64,000 nucleotides of DNA from Eutypella sp. D-1. Taxonomy: Eukaryota; Ascomycota; Sordariomycetes; Xylariales; Diatrypaceae. The notes beneath the pieces were generated by a model. The model did no database searches and was not told the DNA's origin. It saw nothing but the letters and a program-made list of their open reading frames with translations. The stretch is from assembly GCA_023313575.1 (NCBI GenBank), contig JAJTTP010000012.1, forward strand, positions 62,001 through 126,000. The letters are read 5' to 3'. Positions 36,654 through 46,966 of this stretch are shown piece after piece. The translations under genes were made by a program, and so were the position numbers. The first letter of the stretch is position 1. Every line of letters begins with the position of its first letter.

Positions 36654-38207
36654 ATGAATAAGTGTAAAGTGCGCCCCCTTATTTTCGGCCGAAATGTCCA
36701 TAGGATGACCGCATCGCGCCGCCCCCAGGAGCCCCTCGTGGCTATCATGGGCACAACGGGCACGGGAAAATCAGACGTGAGTATCCTCGCCTGTTTTCAT
36801 GTCTTATACAAGGGAGAGAATTCCTGATTTTGGTCTTAGCTCGCGGTAGATTTGGCACTCAAATTCAATGGCGAGATCATCAACGCAGACGCCATGCAGA
36901 TGTACAGGGGTCTGCCCATCATCACCAACCAGATCACCCAAGAGGAGCAGAAGGGCGTGCCACACCATCTAATCGACACGATAAAGCACCACGAGCCCCC
37001 CTGGACCGTCCAGAACTTCGCGCTAGTGGCGCGCAAGGTCATCCAGGATATCCGCAGTCGGGGAAAACTGCCTGTTGTTGTCGGCGGCACCCACTACTAT
37101 ATCAATGCTCTCTTATTCGAGGACACCCTGCTGGGGCCGCAGAAATACGGAGACGACGGCGACGCGGAAGGTGGCAGCACCAACCAGCGCTTCGAGCCTG
37201 AGGAGGCGACGTCCTCGCAGTTCCCTATCCTAGCTGCACCTACTGACGTCATGCTGGGCCGTCTGCGCGAGGTCGACCCCGCCATGGCCGAACGGTGGCA
37301 CCCGAGCGATAGGCGCAGGATACGGCGCTCACTAGAAATCTACCTGACGACTGGACGGCGGGCCTCCGACATCTACGCTGAGCAGCAGCGTAATAAGGCC
37401 ACCCCCGAGGAGATTCGCAATAGCGACCCGTGGGAGGCCCTGATGTTCTGGGTGTACTCCAAGCCGGAAGCGCTCTACGAGCGTCTGAATGCCAGGGTAG
37501 GCAAGATGGCGGACAGGGGTCTGATGGACGAGGTGAGGGACCTCTACGATCACCTGCGACGCCGCACGGACGCGGGCGAGTCGGTAGACCGCACCAAGGG
37601 GATCTGGCAGTCCATCGGCTTCCGGCAGCTGGAGCCCCTACTCGACGCCGAGCGCGACCCCGCCCGGGCTGCGGCGCCGGAGGAGCTTGGGGCGCTAAGG
37701 GAGGCGGGGCTCGAAGACATGCGCGTCGCGACGCGGCAGTACGCGCGGTCGCAGCTCCGGTGGATCCGCGGGAAGACGGTGCCGGAGCTCAAGGAGCATG
37801 ACGCCTTCCGGTATCTGTATCTACTGGATAGCTCGGACACGGCGAGCTTCGAGACCGACGTGCTCGCGCCCGCCGCCGCCGTCTGTCGCCGGTTTCTCGA
37901 CGGCGAGGACATGCCGAGCCCCCGGGACCTCTCGGGCGTCGCTGACGAGGTCCTCAGCGCCTACGAAGACATGGCCGAGAAGCCCGTGCTTCGGCAAAGG
38001 ACGTGCGAGACCTGCCACATCACCGTTCTAGAGCACCTCTGGCAGCAGCACCTCAAGGGGAAGAAGCACCGGCGCTTCCTCAAGCATAAGAGTCGCACCG
38101 GCCTTATACCGTATGAGCTAGAGCCCGGATATAATCCTGAGCCTGGCAATGTACCTACCAATCCAGACCCGCCATCGCCGGAAACGGAGCTCGGTGTGGA
38201 TTCTTGA
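36654..38207 (+). CDS. mod5: tRNA dimethylallyltransferase (isopentenyl-A37 synthase)
   Basis: Transfers a dimethylallyl group from DMAPP to N6 of adenosine 37 in tRNAs that read UNN codons. Exons 36654-36776 and 36840-38207 are joined in phase 0, giving 496 residues, or 479 from the in-frame ATG at 36705. P-loop GTTGTGKSD spans the intron boundary and is followed by INADAMQMYRGLPI, the substrate-binding segment. PVVVGGTHYYINALL and RRIRRSLEIYLTTGRRAS are also family signatures. Near the C terminus CETCHITVLEHLWQQHLKGK plus H..RFLKHK forms a C2H2 U1-like zinc finger, as in eukaryotic Mod5/TRIT1. The 17 residues between the two ATGs (MNKCKVRPLIFGRNVHR) are basic with no acid residue. Two starts could therefore give mitochondrial and cytosolic/nuclear forms, as known for yeast Mod5. 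A third in-frame ATG lies at 36546. Confidence 0.92.
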
Positions 38208-38456
38208 TTATTTGAACCTCATCTCGCTTATATGACATGCATGTGCAAATGCTGATACTATTGGCCTAAGTCTAAAAAGATTCATTGATCATGATCACTT
38301 CTAGGTTTGTTCGATCTGCGTAAATTCATATCCAAATGCGTACCAGTCTATCCCAAAAGAAATAAGAAGAGAAATATCCGCCGCGAAATGATCCAAATGC
38401 CCTGTACTCCGAGCCCGAATCGATCGAAACCCCATGATAGCCCATACCGCCAACTT

Positions 38457-39523
38457 CTATATGTGATACTCTGGCAAAGACTCTTCACTCCTGTTCAGAG
38501 TATTTTCAGCGCCGCTATTAGGCGGGGGCTCAAATCCTAGGGCTTCCTGGGCAGAAAAGAAAAGATCATTTTCTTCTTCTCGAGCATGGTTCTTGCGCTG
38601 AGGAAACCAACCGTCCCAGGCGGTCGTTTCCAGCGTCTGTGCCAGGGTGAAGCGCCGCCATGTTAGGCCTTGCAGCGCCATCATCACGTCGACATCCATT
38701 TTCTCCCTGGATGTCGCGGGTCGTGGGTTCCAATAAGGGGGCGTTGGATCACGCGTGGTACCTCTGATGTTCTTCCGTTCCGCCAAGAGGACTTCCCGCC
38801 GGCACTTCCAATGTAGATAGTTCCTGGAAGCCCAAAGTGTCTTGCCCTTTCTCGGTCCCAACAAGAGGTCTAAGTGATGATCTGTGTCTTTCCCTGTGAT
38901 GACAAGACGCATCGCCGCTTTTCTATTCGAAGTGATCAGTCAACGGGCAGCTTTATGTGGTAAGTAATCTAGTAGTAATGGATCTGGGTACGTTAGGTTC
39001 TGGGGCTATGTAAGGGGGCTTACATGCTATTATTGTTTAGCCCCGGATCGAGGTGAAGCTCAACATAGGCCGCTAGTGCGCGAGCCTCGGGGTCATAATA
39101 CGCGATATGTCGGCAATATGTTTCGGCTGTGTAAGACTTGGATGACTTGCCTCCAGTCTCCACGTGGTCGCAGAAGGCCTTGTGCCGTCCCCAGGAATTG
39201 CGATAGCATGCTACAGAGCACCACTTGATCACCATGCAACGAGTGCAGAGAATTGCCCTTCCGTTGCACTTCTGCCGGCAATCGTAGTTATCGCATTCAG
39301 CCCCTGGCTCTGGGTAGTCTTGTACCATGGTCTCTGCCGGCCGTTGATCCCCGGCATCTTGTTGATGTTGATCTTGATATTGATGCGTCAAGTCATCTCC
39401 ATGTTGATGGTGACCCGTGGTGTCTTCTGGATCTTGATATTGATCTATCATCATGTCACGTGTATAGCCATAGTAATTTATGGGGTCTTCTGGATATGCA
39501 TCCGTTGCAAAGTCGCCTTCCAT
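38457..39523 (-). CDS. MYND-type zinc finger protein, tandem copy A
   Basis: Two exons, 39523-39024 and 38922-38457, joined in phase 2 (AT|GTAAGC to GAATAG|A), give about 321 residues. The first 75 residues are rich in Asp, Gln, His and Tyr. A MYND finger follows, with Cys at about 77, 82, 93, 96, 102 and 106, His114 and Cys118 (ILCTRC, WCSVAC, WGRHKAFCDH). MYND fingers usually bind proline-containing partners and recruit them to chromatin or other complexes. After the splice the segment MRLVITGKDTDHHLDLLLGP matches the same position in copies B and C, so all three share a second domain that I cannot name. No SET domain is present. It is convergent with the isopentenyltransferase gene 249 bp away. 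Confidence 0.75.
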
Positions 39524-40462
39524 GTTATTTCAACTTCATAGGTCGAGATTTGGAGAGGCAAAGTAATGTCGCCTGAGTGTAGGCTGAGTAAGGAACTCTA
39601 CCTAGCTACCCCTATGTTGGAGCGAGGTCCAGTGTGTGGGTGGTGATGTAAGGAGAAGAGAAAGTATAAGAACGAAGGTTGTGTTGAGACTAGACAGTAT
39701 GTGGTAGCCACATATCGAATCAAAATAGGGCCTGCGGATGGCATATCTCTGAGAAGATAATGACTGCGAACTGGCGAAGAGATTGCTCAATGTCGGAGGG
39801 TCGGTAAGAGTGATATTTATACATGGGATAATACCGTGCAACAAAGTCGGACAGGAGAGAGCCAGAACCTGATTAAGTCTCTGTGAAAAGTGTCACAGAT
39901 GAAATAGATACTTTGGCATAGCATTATCATCGTGACCGACCGGAGCAAACTATTTGAAAATTCCAATGTGCCTTTCACCGTCTCAGATCCTTTCTAACCG
40001 AGTATGACTTCTCTAGCCTGTGTTACGTGACACTTCAGGGCTTTGCGAGTAGTTACCTATATACCAGGTTTAATACCACAAAATTTGGTAGCAAGAAGAG
40101 CGTCCTATTATATTTTTATAGTCTATGACCAGGGTTTGATTGGAAGTAGACTTGTTGATCAGATGGAGTTAGCTGCATCACACTTCCCTGAAAGTGCTTA
40201 GAGAAGTAGGTATGAGGTGCTCAAAGAAAACCATGAAGGATGTAACAATTAGGGAGCACTATGACCTTCATAAACCCTGTGTAATATTCCCTGTATGTTG
40301 TTACTTTTGTCTATCTCCAGGGAGTACGGCCCTTCCTTCGAACTGAGTCCACCCCAGCCGAATTTGGGGATTCAGCAGTCACTCACACAAAGGTCATCCG
40401 AACACATCAGGTTATCCTGGTTTCTTTAGATCATGGAGATTCGCTTGAGACCATAATGAGGT
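39524..40462. other. Intergenic in MYND array
   Basis: Spacer between MYND copy A and a decayed element (40463-40657). It is AT-richer than the gene-bearing DNA to the left. No gene is supported. Confidence 0.45.
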
Positions 40463-40657
40463 CTAAGAGAGAAAGACACCACGTCCATTGGTAATATAGA
40501 AATATATCTTAGAAAAGTAAAGGATGTCATATGCTTGTTTAGTTGGCTTGAATTTGCCATCCCCGAGTTCTTTGTTGCACTTAGAGCCCCGGTTGACGTA
40601 GATCCCATCATAAAGCCCCCCACAAATCATGCCTCTGCAAGTGCTCTCTTGACTCAC
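40463..40657 (-). pseudogene. Decayed element X, copy 1
   Basis: Short open stretch without a convincing start or partner exons. It ends in a peptide containing KFKPTKQAYDILYFSK. At nucleotide level it resembles sequences at about 42290-42410 and 44035-44115; for example, a stretch beginning CTTGTTTAGTTGG recurs with few changes. It lies about 100 bp downstream of MYND copy B on the same strand. It may be a remnant of a co-duplicated gene or a terminal exon of the MYND gene. Function is unknown. Confidence 0.4.
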
Positions 40658-40756
40658 GTTGTATTGAAATAACGTAGGTTATGGGTTAGATTGTTATATT
40701 ATATTGTTGTATAGAAGAGGAATCTATGTAAGTTGCAGGGCTGTGGCCCTCCTTAT

Positions 40757-41665
40757 TTATGTATGGCGGAAGGTACGGATCGGCAAGACTGCCAGCCACC
40801 TTCTTATTCGAGACCTTGGCTGTTGGTGTGTTTCCGAAGGCTGTGTTTCCGAAGGCTGTGTTTCCGAAGGCTGCCGTTGGTCCATCGCCTCGTGAGCAAA
40901 ACAAAAAATCATGGGATCCATCGACATGAAGTCAGGATTAGACCATTGCACATCATCCAGATCAACGTTGGCAATCGCAATGTCGTTTTCTTGAACGTAT
41001 TCCTGTATAGCATGCCGCGCAGAGTTAACCATCGATAGCTCAAGCTTCTCGCTGGGTAGGAGACTCCGTGACCCACGATAGGGGAAGTTCTTGTCGGCAT
41101 TCTCGATGAACTCTTGTGTAGGTGAGCCAGGTTGGGCCTCCAGAAACACTTCAATTCGGGCCCTCTTATAATCCCATTCCTTCAAAATCGAGTCTCCGGA
41201 CCCGAAGCACAGTTCGAGATAGCATTTGTGATCTATGCCCAGGAGCACAAGACGTCTCAGGATCAAACTGTGCATTATCCCATTAGCAGACAACATCGTC
41301 GAAGGGATAATTTGTCAAGGCACATGTGCTAGTAAGGCTAATACGATTAATTATTGGACAGAGCAAACATACCGAGCATCGTCTTTGTATTTATGCTTCA
41401 AGTGCGAGGAGATCCTGATCTTTTTAGATAGTTTGGAGAATGCCTTGTCTTTAACCGCGATGGTGTTGTAATAAGTGATATTGTCGAGGTCCTCCAAATT
41501 GTCACAGGCGGGAATGAAGCTCTTATTACAGCGTTCCTCATGACCAGATTCCCGGTCACGAGCCATGCATTTATCGGAGCAGTACCAACATACCCTGCAG
41601 TCGTTGCCCATCTTGAACTCAATCATAGAATTTGAACAATAAGAGCAGCGGGGAAAAAGCGACAT
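40757..41665 (-). CDS. MYND-like zinc finger protein, tandem copy B
   Basis: Two exons, 41665-41373 and 41267-40757, joined in phase 2 (CG|GTATGT to CACAG|T, branch CTAAT), give about 267 residues. The start at 41665 is the ATG just before the finger (MSLFPRCSYC). Cys residues lie at about 7, 10, 23, 26, 29 and 33, with His42 and Cys46, so the core is MYND-like with shorter spacing between the second pairs than in copy C. The segment after the splice, LILRRLVLLGIDHKCYLELC, aligns with copies A and C. The C-terminal part contains EKLELSMVNSARHAIQEYV, matched in copy C, and three PSETQ repeats. Possibly it is a protein-interaction adaptor. Its function is unknown. Confidence 0.7.
40831..40875. 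repeat. 15-bp coding tandem repeat in MYND copy B
   Basis: Three units of a 15-bp sequence (TTTCCGAAGGCTGTG on the plus strand, the last with two changes) encode PSETQ three times on the minus strand. Because the unit length is a multiple of three, copy-number changes keep the frame. Confidence 0.9.
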
Positions 41666-42265
41666 GATGATTTGATAGTGGAGCCACCTCGAGTATTGGT
41701 TTGATGTATGTGGTCGATACTTAGATAAAGGATACGATGTCAACTGAGTGCTTCACTGTGGTGTGTGATGAAGACTTGGACCGATGTCAAGGACACTGTT
41801 GGTAGTTGGGGCGGCGGCAAAAGTGCATAGAGATTGATCTTCTGAGATAGAATAGAGGTAGATAGTAATCATTGGACAATATGTTGCATCGGCTATATTT
41901 GTGGTGATTCTATGCCTTCGTAAACGGAACTGGCTTTGACGCTGGAGAAATTATATCTTGTTGTTAGAGGAATTTGGAGGGTGGTGAAGAGGATATTTAT
42001 GCTCAGAGGCCTCTACGTGAAAATGGGCAATAAGGACTAGCCAGCAGCCGCTAGGCTTCCAGAGAAACGCCAAAGATGGAACAGACATGGACTTAGCCTC
42101 ATACTCGCTACAAAACGAAGCAAACTACATCGTGTCCATCCACCTCCTCCCTGCCAAACATGGGGCCAGGGTATATGGTGGTCTTCAGCAGCCTCTCAGA
42201 CGTTTGCCAATCCAGGGCCATAAAGCCATAACATCGATGGACCTTGCGACTTAGGGTACACACTT
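41666..42265. other. Intergenic in MYND array
   Basis: About 600 bp upstream of MYND copy B, presumably its promoter. Element X copy 2 lies next to it. No intact gene seen. Confidence 0.4.
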
Positions 42266-42448
42266 TTACGGCAATATTCCTTCCGATGGGTGCACGTGGC
42301 AAACGGCAACGCCACCGTAGGTCGTTGGTAGCACAATCATATTTTTATGCGAATCTAGGACGCTACATTCTTGTTTAGTTGGTTCAACTTTGATTTTCCT
42401 CAGCAGCTGTGTCCTCAGAATCCTTGTTGAAAGAGAACCCCTTTTCAA
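42266..42448 (-). pseudogene. Decayed element X, copy 2
   Basis: Open stretch with KVEPTKQECSVLDSHKNMIV and a YGGVAVCHVHP segment. The reading continues in another frame from about 42302 (frame 42108-42302), which suggests a frameshift or a lost splice site. It aligns at nucleotide level with copies at 40463-40657 and about 44036-44242. It starts only about 50 bp downstream of MYND copy C, on the same strand. Confidence 0.4.
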
Positions 42449-42496
42449 TTCTGCTAATGTTTGGCTGTATAACTACCCAGTTGAATTAAATTATCG

Positions 42497-43304
42497 CTAA
42501 GCTGGCTTCGTAATTGCACGGAAGGCGATGGTAATATCCTCTATATTCTGCTCGTCGAGAGGAATCTTCTCCACCTCAAGTACGTTCCTCAGATCATGCT
42601 CACTGACTGGTCCATCCTTGGAACGTTGATAGCGCTGTATAGCGCCCTGCATAGACTTGATCCTCACGAGCTCCATGGCATCGCTTGGCGTTGGCTTCCG
42701 CGGGACGCATTCTGTACCGTCCACGTAGTACGAAGCCGAACAGTAATAATCTTCAGGAAAAGTATGAATCTACCAGTTTATCTCTTTCCGAGCTATTCTA
42801 TGCAAAGTCTCCAACCTCGGAGACTCTGTGAAGTTCTTACCGAAGAACAACTTCAAGTTTTCCGGCGTATCCTTTCCCGTAAGTATAAGACGCCTCAAGG
42901 GCTTCCTATGTCGGGGATATAGTCAGCATTGACTTTCATCAGACGCTTATCTGATAAGCACAGAAACCTGCTTAGGTTACACTAGGTTCACAGGCGGTGA
43001 GCACCTACTGTACATCTTTATGAGTCTTTCGACCGGAGTCAGTGAGTCTGAGGTTGTTAAGGAGAAACCAGGCACTAGGATCGTGTTTCGCGACTCGATC
43101 GTGATATTCGGCAAGTTCGAGGTTCTCTGATGAAGTGCCTCTGGTCCGTATGTGATCACAATACGGCTTATGGTAGGCGATGGCAACGGAGTGACAACCA
43201 TCGGAGCAGTAAGCTACTAGACAGTCATCACACTCAAGGTGCGAATTCGACAGCTTGCCCCCGCAATGGTAGCAAGGTCGTTCGTTTGCTTCGGCTACAT
43301 CCAT
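42497..43304 (-). pseudogene. MYND-type zinc finger gene, tandem copy C, with in-frame stop
   Basis: Exon 1, 43304-43009, encodes a textbook MYND finger: Cys11, Cys14, Cys25, Cys28, Cys33, Cys37, His45 and Cys49. An upstream in-frame ATG at 43388 is also possible. A CA|GTAGGT donor and a CATAG acceptor at 42906, with TGCTGAC branch point, lead to exon 2 from 42905, which gives KPLRRLILTGKDTPENLKLF as in copies A and B. The frame then meets TAG at 42772-42770 and continues open in the same frame to 42497 with a segment (SDAMELVRIKSMQGAIQRYQ) that aligns with copy B. Spacing matches copy B without removing sequence, so a premature stop is the simplest reading. A 90-nt intron (42840-42751) with a weak acceptor would also remove the stop. 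If the stop stands, the finger survives but about 90 C-terminal residues are lost. Confidence 0.55.
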
Positions 43305-45154
43305 GATCTGGAGGCAGAACCACTTTGGGTGTTGTCTGGAGTGTGTATAGTTAGCGCCGGAAGGGACGGGATGAGCGAGACTCGTCATGGATGTGACAGA
43401 TATATGGGCATAGCATGGTCATCCCTTCATACAAAGTAATCAAGATGGCGTTTACCCGTCTATTCTCTGCCCGCCAAGGGGCTGAGGCATATGGAAATTC
43501 CCAGCAGGTTCCCAGGGTTATGTAAATCAAGTAACATGCCATAGAATCGAGGGACGTCGTTGTTACTGCTGCTGTTGTTGTATTCGGAATTGAAGAGCTG
43601 CATAGTAGCTCTTGACCTGTGCCTCCCACGGGGCACATGGCATATGGCGGTGCTGGGCTAAGGCTATTTACGCTGGACACATGACCCCACAAAATATCTA
43701 GCAAATATCACCCGAAGGCGGGCAAATACGTGGGCAATTATATCTGTGTCCCCTTCGCGGCCAATTGGGGGTCGGTACCAGAGTGTTCATGACGTAGGTG
43801 GTTTCGAGGCTCAAGAAAGCCACAGAGTGAGAGCCTGAACCGCATCGAGGAAGGTTACAGTATGCACAAGATATGCTCACTTACTCTAGCTCTCTATGCA
43901 TAGCCCAAGGATCTTCTCTGTTTCTCACCCGGGGTGGTTGCTTCTTAAACTAACAGTTAAGCGGACAAAGAGTTCCAGAGAATGTGGACCTCCACCTGTC
44001 ACTCAAAATTCGACAGCCTTCCACGGGATGATAAGTCACACATGGCAAACAACAAAGATCCCGTAAGCTGTTGGTAGTACTGTGGCATATTTGAAGCAAA
44101 TGTAGGGTACCACATGATTCTTGAATTCCCCGAGCTCGCTCTTCCTTGGTTGTTTGTCGTACACACGGATATCGAACAAACCCAAAAATGCACATGCGAG
44201 CCAACAATATCCTGGATAGCAGACAGGGTTTAATGCACACATATAGATTTATGAGCTTCTAAAGTTCAGCTATTACGTAGTACTCGGGTGCCAGAAGCAA
44301 CAAATGCGCTGTATAATTATTGTCAAAGCCACTCCAAACATTTTACTTGAGAGGGGAAAGTTACTTCCTCTGGTGATCAAAGCAAACCTGACAGAGGATA
44401 AGTATGGCACGGAATAGCAAGGGGATACGTCAGAATCACTGCAAGTAGCCAGCTTATATGGATAGGCGTCCAATCGATTGCCAGTGAATGTCGCCCCATT
44501 CCAAATACAAGGGAGTCAAGAGTTCCCACTCGTGAGAAATCTAATTTACCAAAGCCTATAGAGATAATAGAAATGATTTGCTGAACACCACAACTTAGAA
44601 CCCCCAAATTAACCCTAATACCAGAGAATTCTAGATACTACATGCCACATCATATCATTCATGTTTTCAAGTCCACTACTTATCAACGGGGTCAAGGACA
44701 CGGTCCTGATGCACTCATGGTTCCTCGCGCTGGCTCGCCCACCTTTCCCCTTTCCATGCGATATTGTGACGTTTTATTCGAGCTGAGTACAGATGGTATT
44801 CATAGTGGTCACAAGCTGTATGGCGAACCAGAACATTTTGTGATGTGTGTATTGGTGTACGTCCATGACATATTTTGGCACTGATCGTGTGCGCTTATGA
44901 AAGATGTAACGGGACTACACTGATGATATAAATGCGTCCCTGAGCGCGTGACGCCGATGATGAGATTGCAGCAAATGACAGAACTAGCACGTCATCCACT
45001 GCTACGAACTTTTACATTAATCATATCGAGCACTCATACTTAACGCCACTTCTGTGACCTTTATCATCATCTTGATTTATAAAACACTAAGACAAGTTTC
45101 TATAGATCAGTCGACGAACTCGTGGAGCGGTGTTTACACCTCATCACCGACATA
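43305..45154. other. Intergenic with remnant elements
   Basis: Contains element X copy 3 (about 44036-44242) and otherwise only short open frames. The last 200 bp are probably the promoter and leader of the small-protein copy at 45155. No intact gene seen. Confidence 0.45.
44036..44242 (-). pseudogene. Decayed element X, copy 3
   Basis: A stretch ending in a peptide with LPTAYGIFVVCHV, which matches the LPTTYGGVAVCHV end of copy 2. Nucleotides about 44035-44120 align with about 42290-42375. No MYND gene lies directly upstream here, so this copy stands alone or has lost its partner. Confidence 0.35.
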
Positions 45155-45545
45155 ATGTCGACGAGCAATGCTGAGGCGTGGGATGATGCCCGGAAAACTG
45201 CTGACGATAACCTAATAGAATTCATTATCCGTATTAGAAGGTACTATCGTGGCCTGCGCAACCCCCGGGACCGTCGTGTACTTTACCATATGGAAACAAC
45301 ACTTCGCTTCCACTTTAGTGGATTATTCCAATGCCGCCATCTATGCTGTTAAATACCACGGCTGTCCGGGTCTTTATGAGAGGATCACGCAGTGCATAAG
45401 CCTTCTCCGCATGTTTGGCCTTCCTGATCAAAGCGCCCTCTTACAAGTAGAGTTTGAAAGCAGGAAGTCTACGATGGAGGGGAATACGGCGGAGAAACAG
45501 AAGGAGTTAAAGAAGCTGAAGAAAGGGAACCCAAAATGGAAGTGA
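45155..45545 (+). pseudogene. Unrecognised small-protein gene, copy 1, frameshifted
   Basis: Starts with ATG at 45155 (MSTSNAEAWDDARKTADDN). The frame reads like the intact copy at 46646 up to about 45255. Homology then continues in a different frame with TPGTVVYFTIWKQHF, HGCPGLYERI and LLRMFGLPDQSALLQVEFES. The shift falls near the AACCCCCGGG run at about 45261. There is no good intron to explain it, so it looks like a frameshift or small deletion. A basic Lys/Glu tail (KKLKKGNPKWK) is absent from the other copy. An error in the sequence at the C run cannot be ruled out. Confidence 0.55.
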
Positions 45546-46645
45546 CGGACATTCTATCAAGATGAAGCCCGCGAAGAATAGGTAGCATTGGCATAGTGTT
45601 CAAGTTATTATGAAATGGAGGATGTAATTTATGAAAGTACGGCCACCAGTAGATGTGCAAATGTTAATACGTGCTGCTGCTATTGAAACTCGTTGCACGC
45701 CCATTGAAATAAGGCTGCCAGATAGCATAGAAGTGAGAGATAGGATATTTGATGGGCTGTAACATTATCGCAAGCGATAGTGGAAGAATATCCATATCGT
45801 AACCAGAGACTTGAGAAGGATGATACTTCCCGGTCCTTCGACACTGGCAAATTGAGTTGATATCAAGTCAGTCGCGTAGTATTACGGTACGGTTTATCGT
45901 GTTTTATCGAAGTCCTAACAATGGAAAAAGTCCATGTGGATATTCAGTACAATATAGTGAGTAGCGGGGGAATTCAGTCCGTATAGGGGTGACTTCATAA
46001 CCCTGCTCTTATTAGTTGCGATAATTAATTCACCTTAGGTTGTCCCTCGTCTACTATTTTCACCGTGATAGTCTTGTTGAACGTTCCATTCGCATTCGAT
46101 GGCACTGAAGTTGATGACTGTTAAAGACTTTAATCCGCCCACCCTCGGGTGTAGCCATATAAACCTGATCTATCAGGTTATTCACCCCATATCGTTGAGT
46201 TACAGACCCGGGCATCATACTCACCGTGTCAATGCCCTATACTGACACAGAACGAGCCTTCCTAGTAAGAGTGATGCATCTTACTTCGCCTTATTCCCCG
46301 ACAACAAGGAGGTGTTTAGTGCGCCACTACACCTGTAGTTTGTGTATCGGTGTACATTCGTGTTATATGGTCGCCGGTATTGTTTACTCGGAATTGACCT
46401 GACCGTGATGGAATAACGGATATAAATATATTCATCAGCGCCGCAGGTTCGAAGGAAAGTACCCCAATCAAAACAACAACCTGTGCTTTGCCCAGTACAT
46501 CAAATAAATATTGAGATACCTGATCAGCTTTCCATTTACTTCATTATCTTATCCTCGGAGAATACGCACCACGAAGACTATTTGTTCTTTAATACCTGCC
46601 AAAATCAACGACGGGCGTTTTCTTTTCGCCAGCACAAAGTCAACT
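45546..46645. other. Intergenic between two small-protein copies
   Basis: About 1.1 kb with no supported gene. It probably includes the promoter and leader of the intact copy at 46646. Confidence 0.45.
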
Positions 46646-46966
46646 ATGAGCGAGAATACGAGGGCTCGTCTGGCTGCCGACGATAGGCTTCTGCACGCCA
46701 TAGTGAAGATCAAGAGGTACAACAAAAACTATAAGAAAGCCACAAGAACCCCCGGAACGGTCACTTACTTTCACACCTGGAGTCAAACCTTCTCGAACAC
46801 CTATTCTGGTTACGTCGAGGATGTCATCCTGGTCATCAGAGCCTGGGGCTGCCCTGGAGTTGCTAAGGATGTCGAGGAGTGTATCAACGTGATCAGATTT
46901 TTTGGACTCACGGAGAAAGCCGATGAGTTGCAAGCAGAGCTTGACAATTGGAAGGCATATCAGTAG
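46646..46966 (+). CDS. Unrecognised small protein, copy 2 (intact)
   Basis: An intronless frame of 106 residues beginning MSENTRARLAADDRLLHAIV. It has no signal peptide, no membrane helix and only two Cys. Secondary-structure impression is mostly helical. Conserved with the broken copy at 45155 are I.RIKRY, TPGTVTYFHTW, an aromatic-rich F..TY..YVEDVILVI, GCPG, and a C-terminal IRFFGLTEKADELQAEL. The shared, mainly in-frame differences suggest the sequence has been under protein-level selection. I know no named family. The leader contains in-frame codons before the ATG at 46646, so a longer start at 46511 (alternative ATG in frame) is possible, but homology to copy 1 begins at MS. Confidence 0.6.
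   Translation: MSENTRARLAADDRLLHAIVKIKRYNKNYKKATRTPGTVTYFHTWSQTFSNTYSGYVEDVILVIRAWGCPGVAKDVEECINVIRFFGLTEKADELQAELDNWKAYQ

Noticed and set aside
42108..42302. Separate gene in the frame next to element X copy 2
   Set aside because: It starts inside the copy-2 remnant in a shifted frame, so it is more likely part of the same decayed element.
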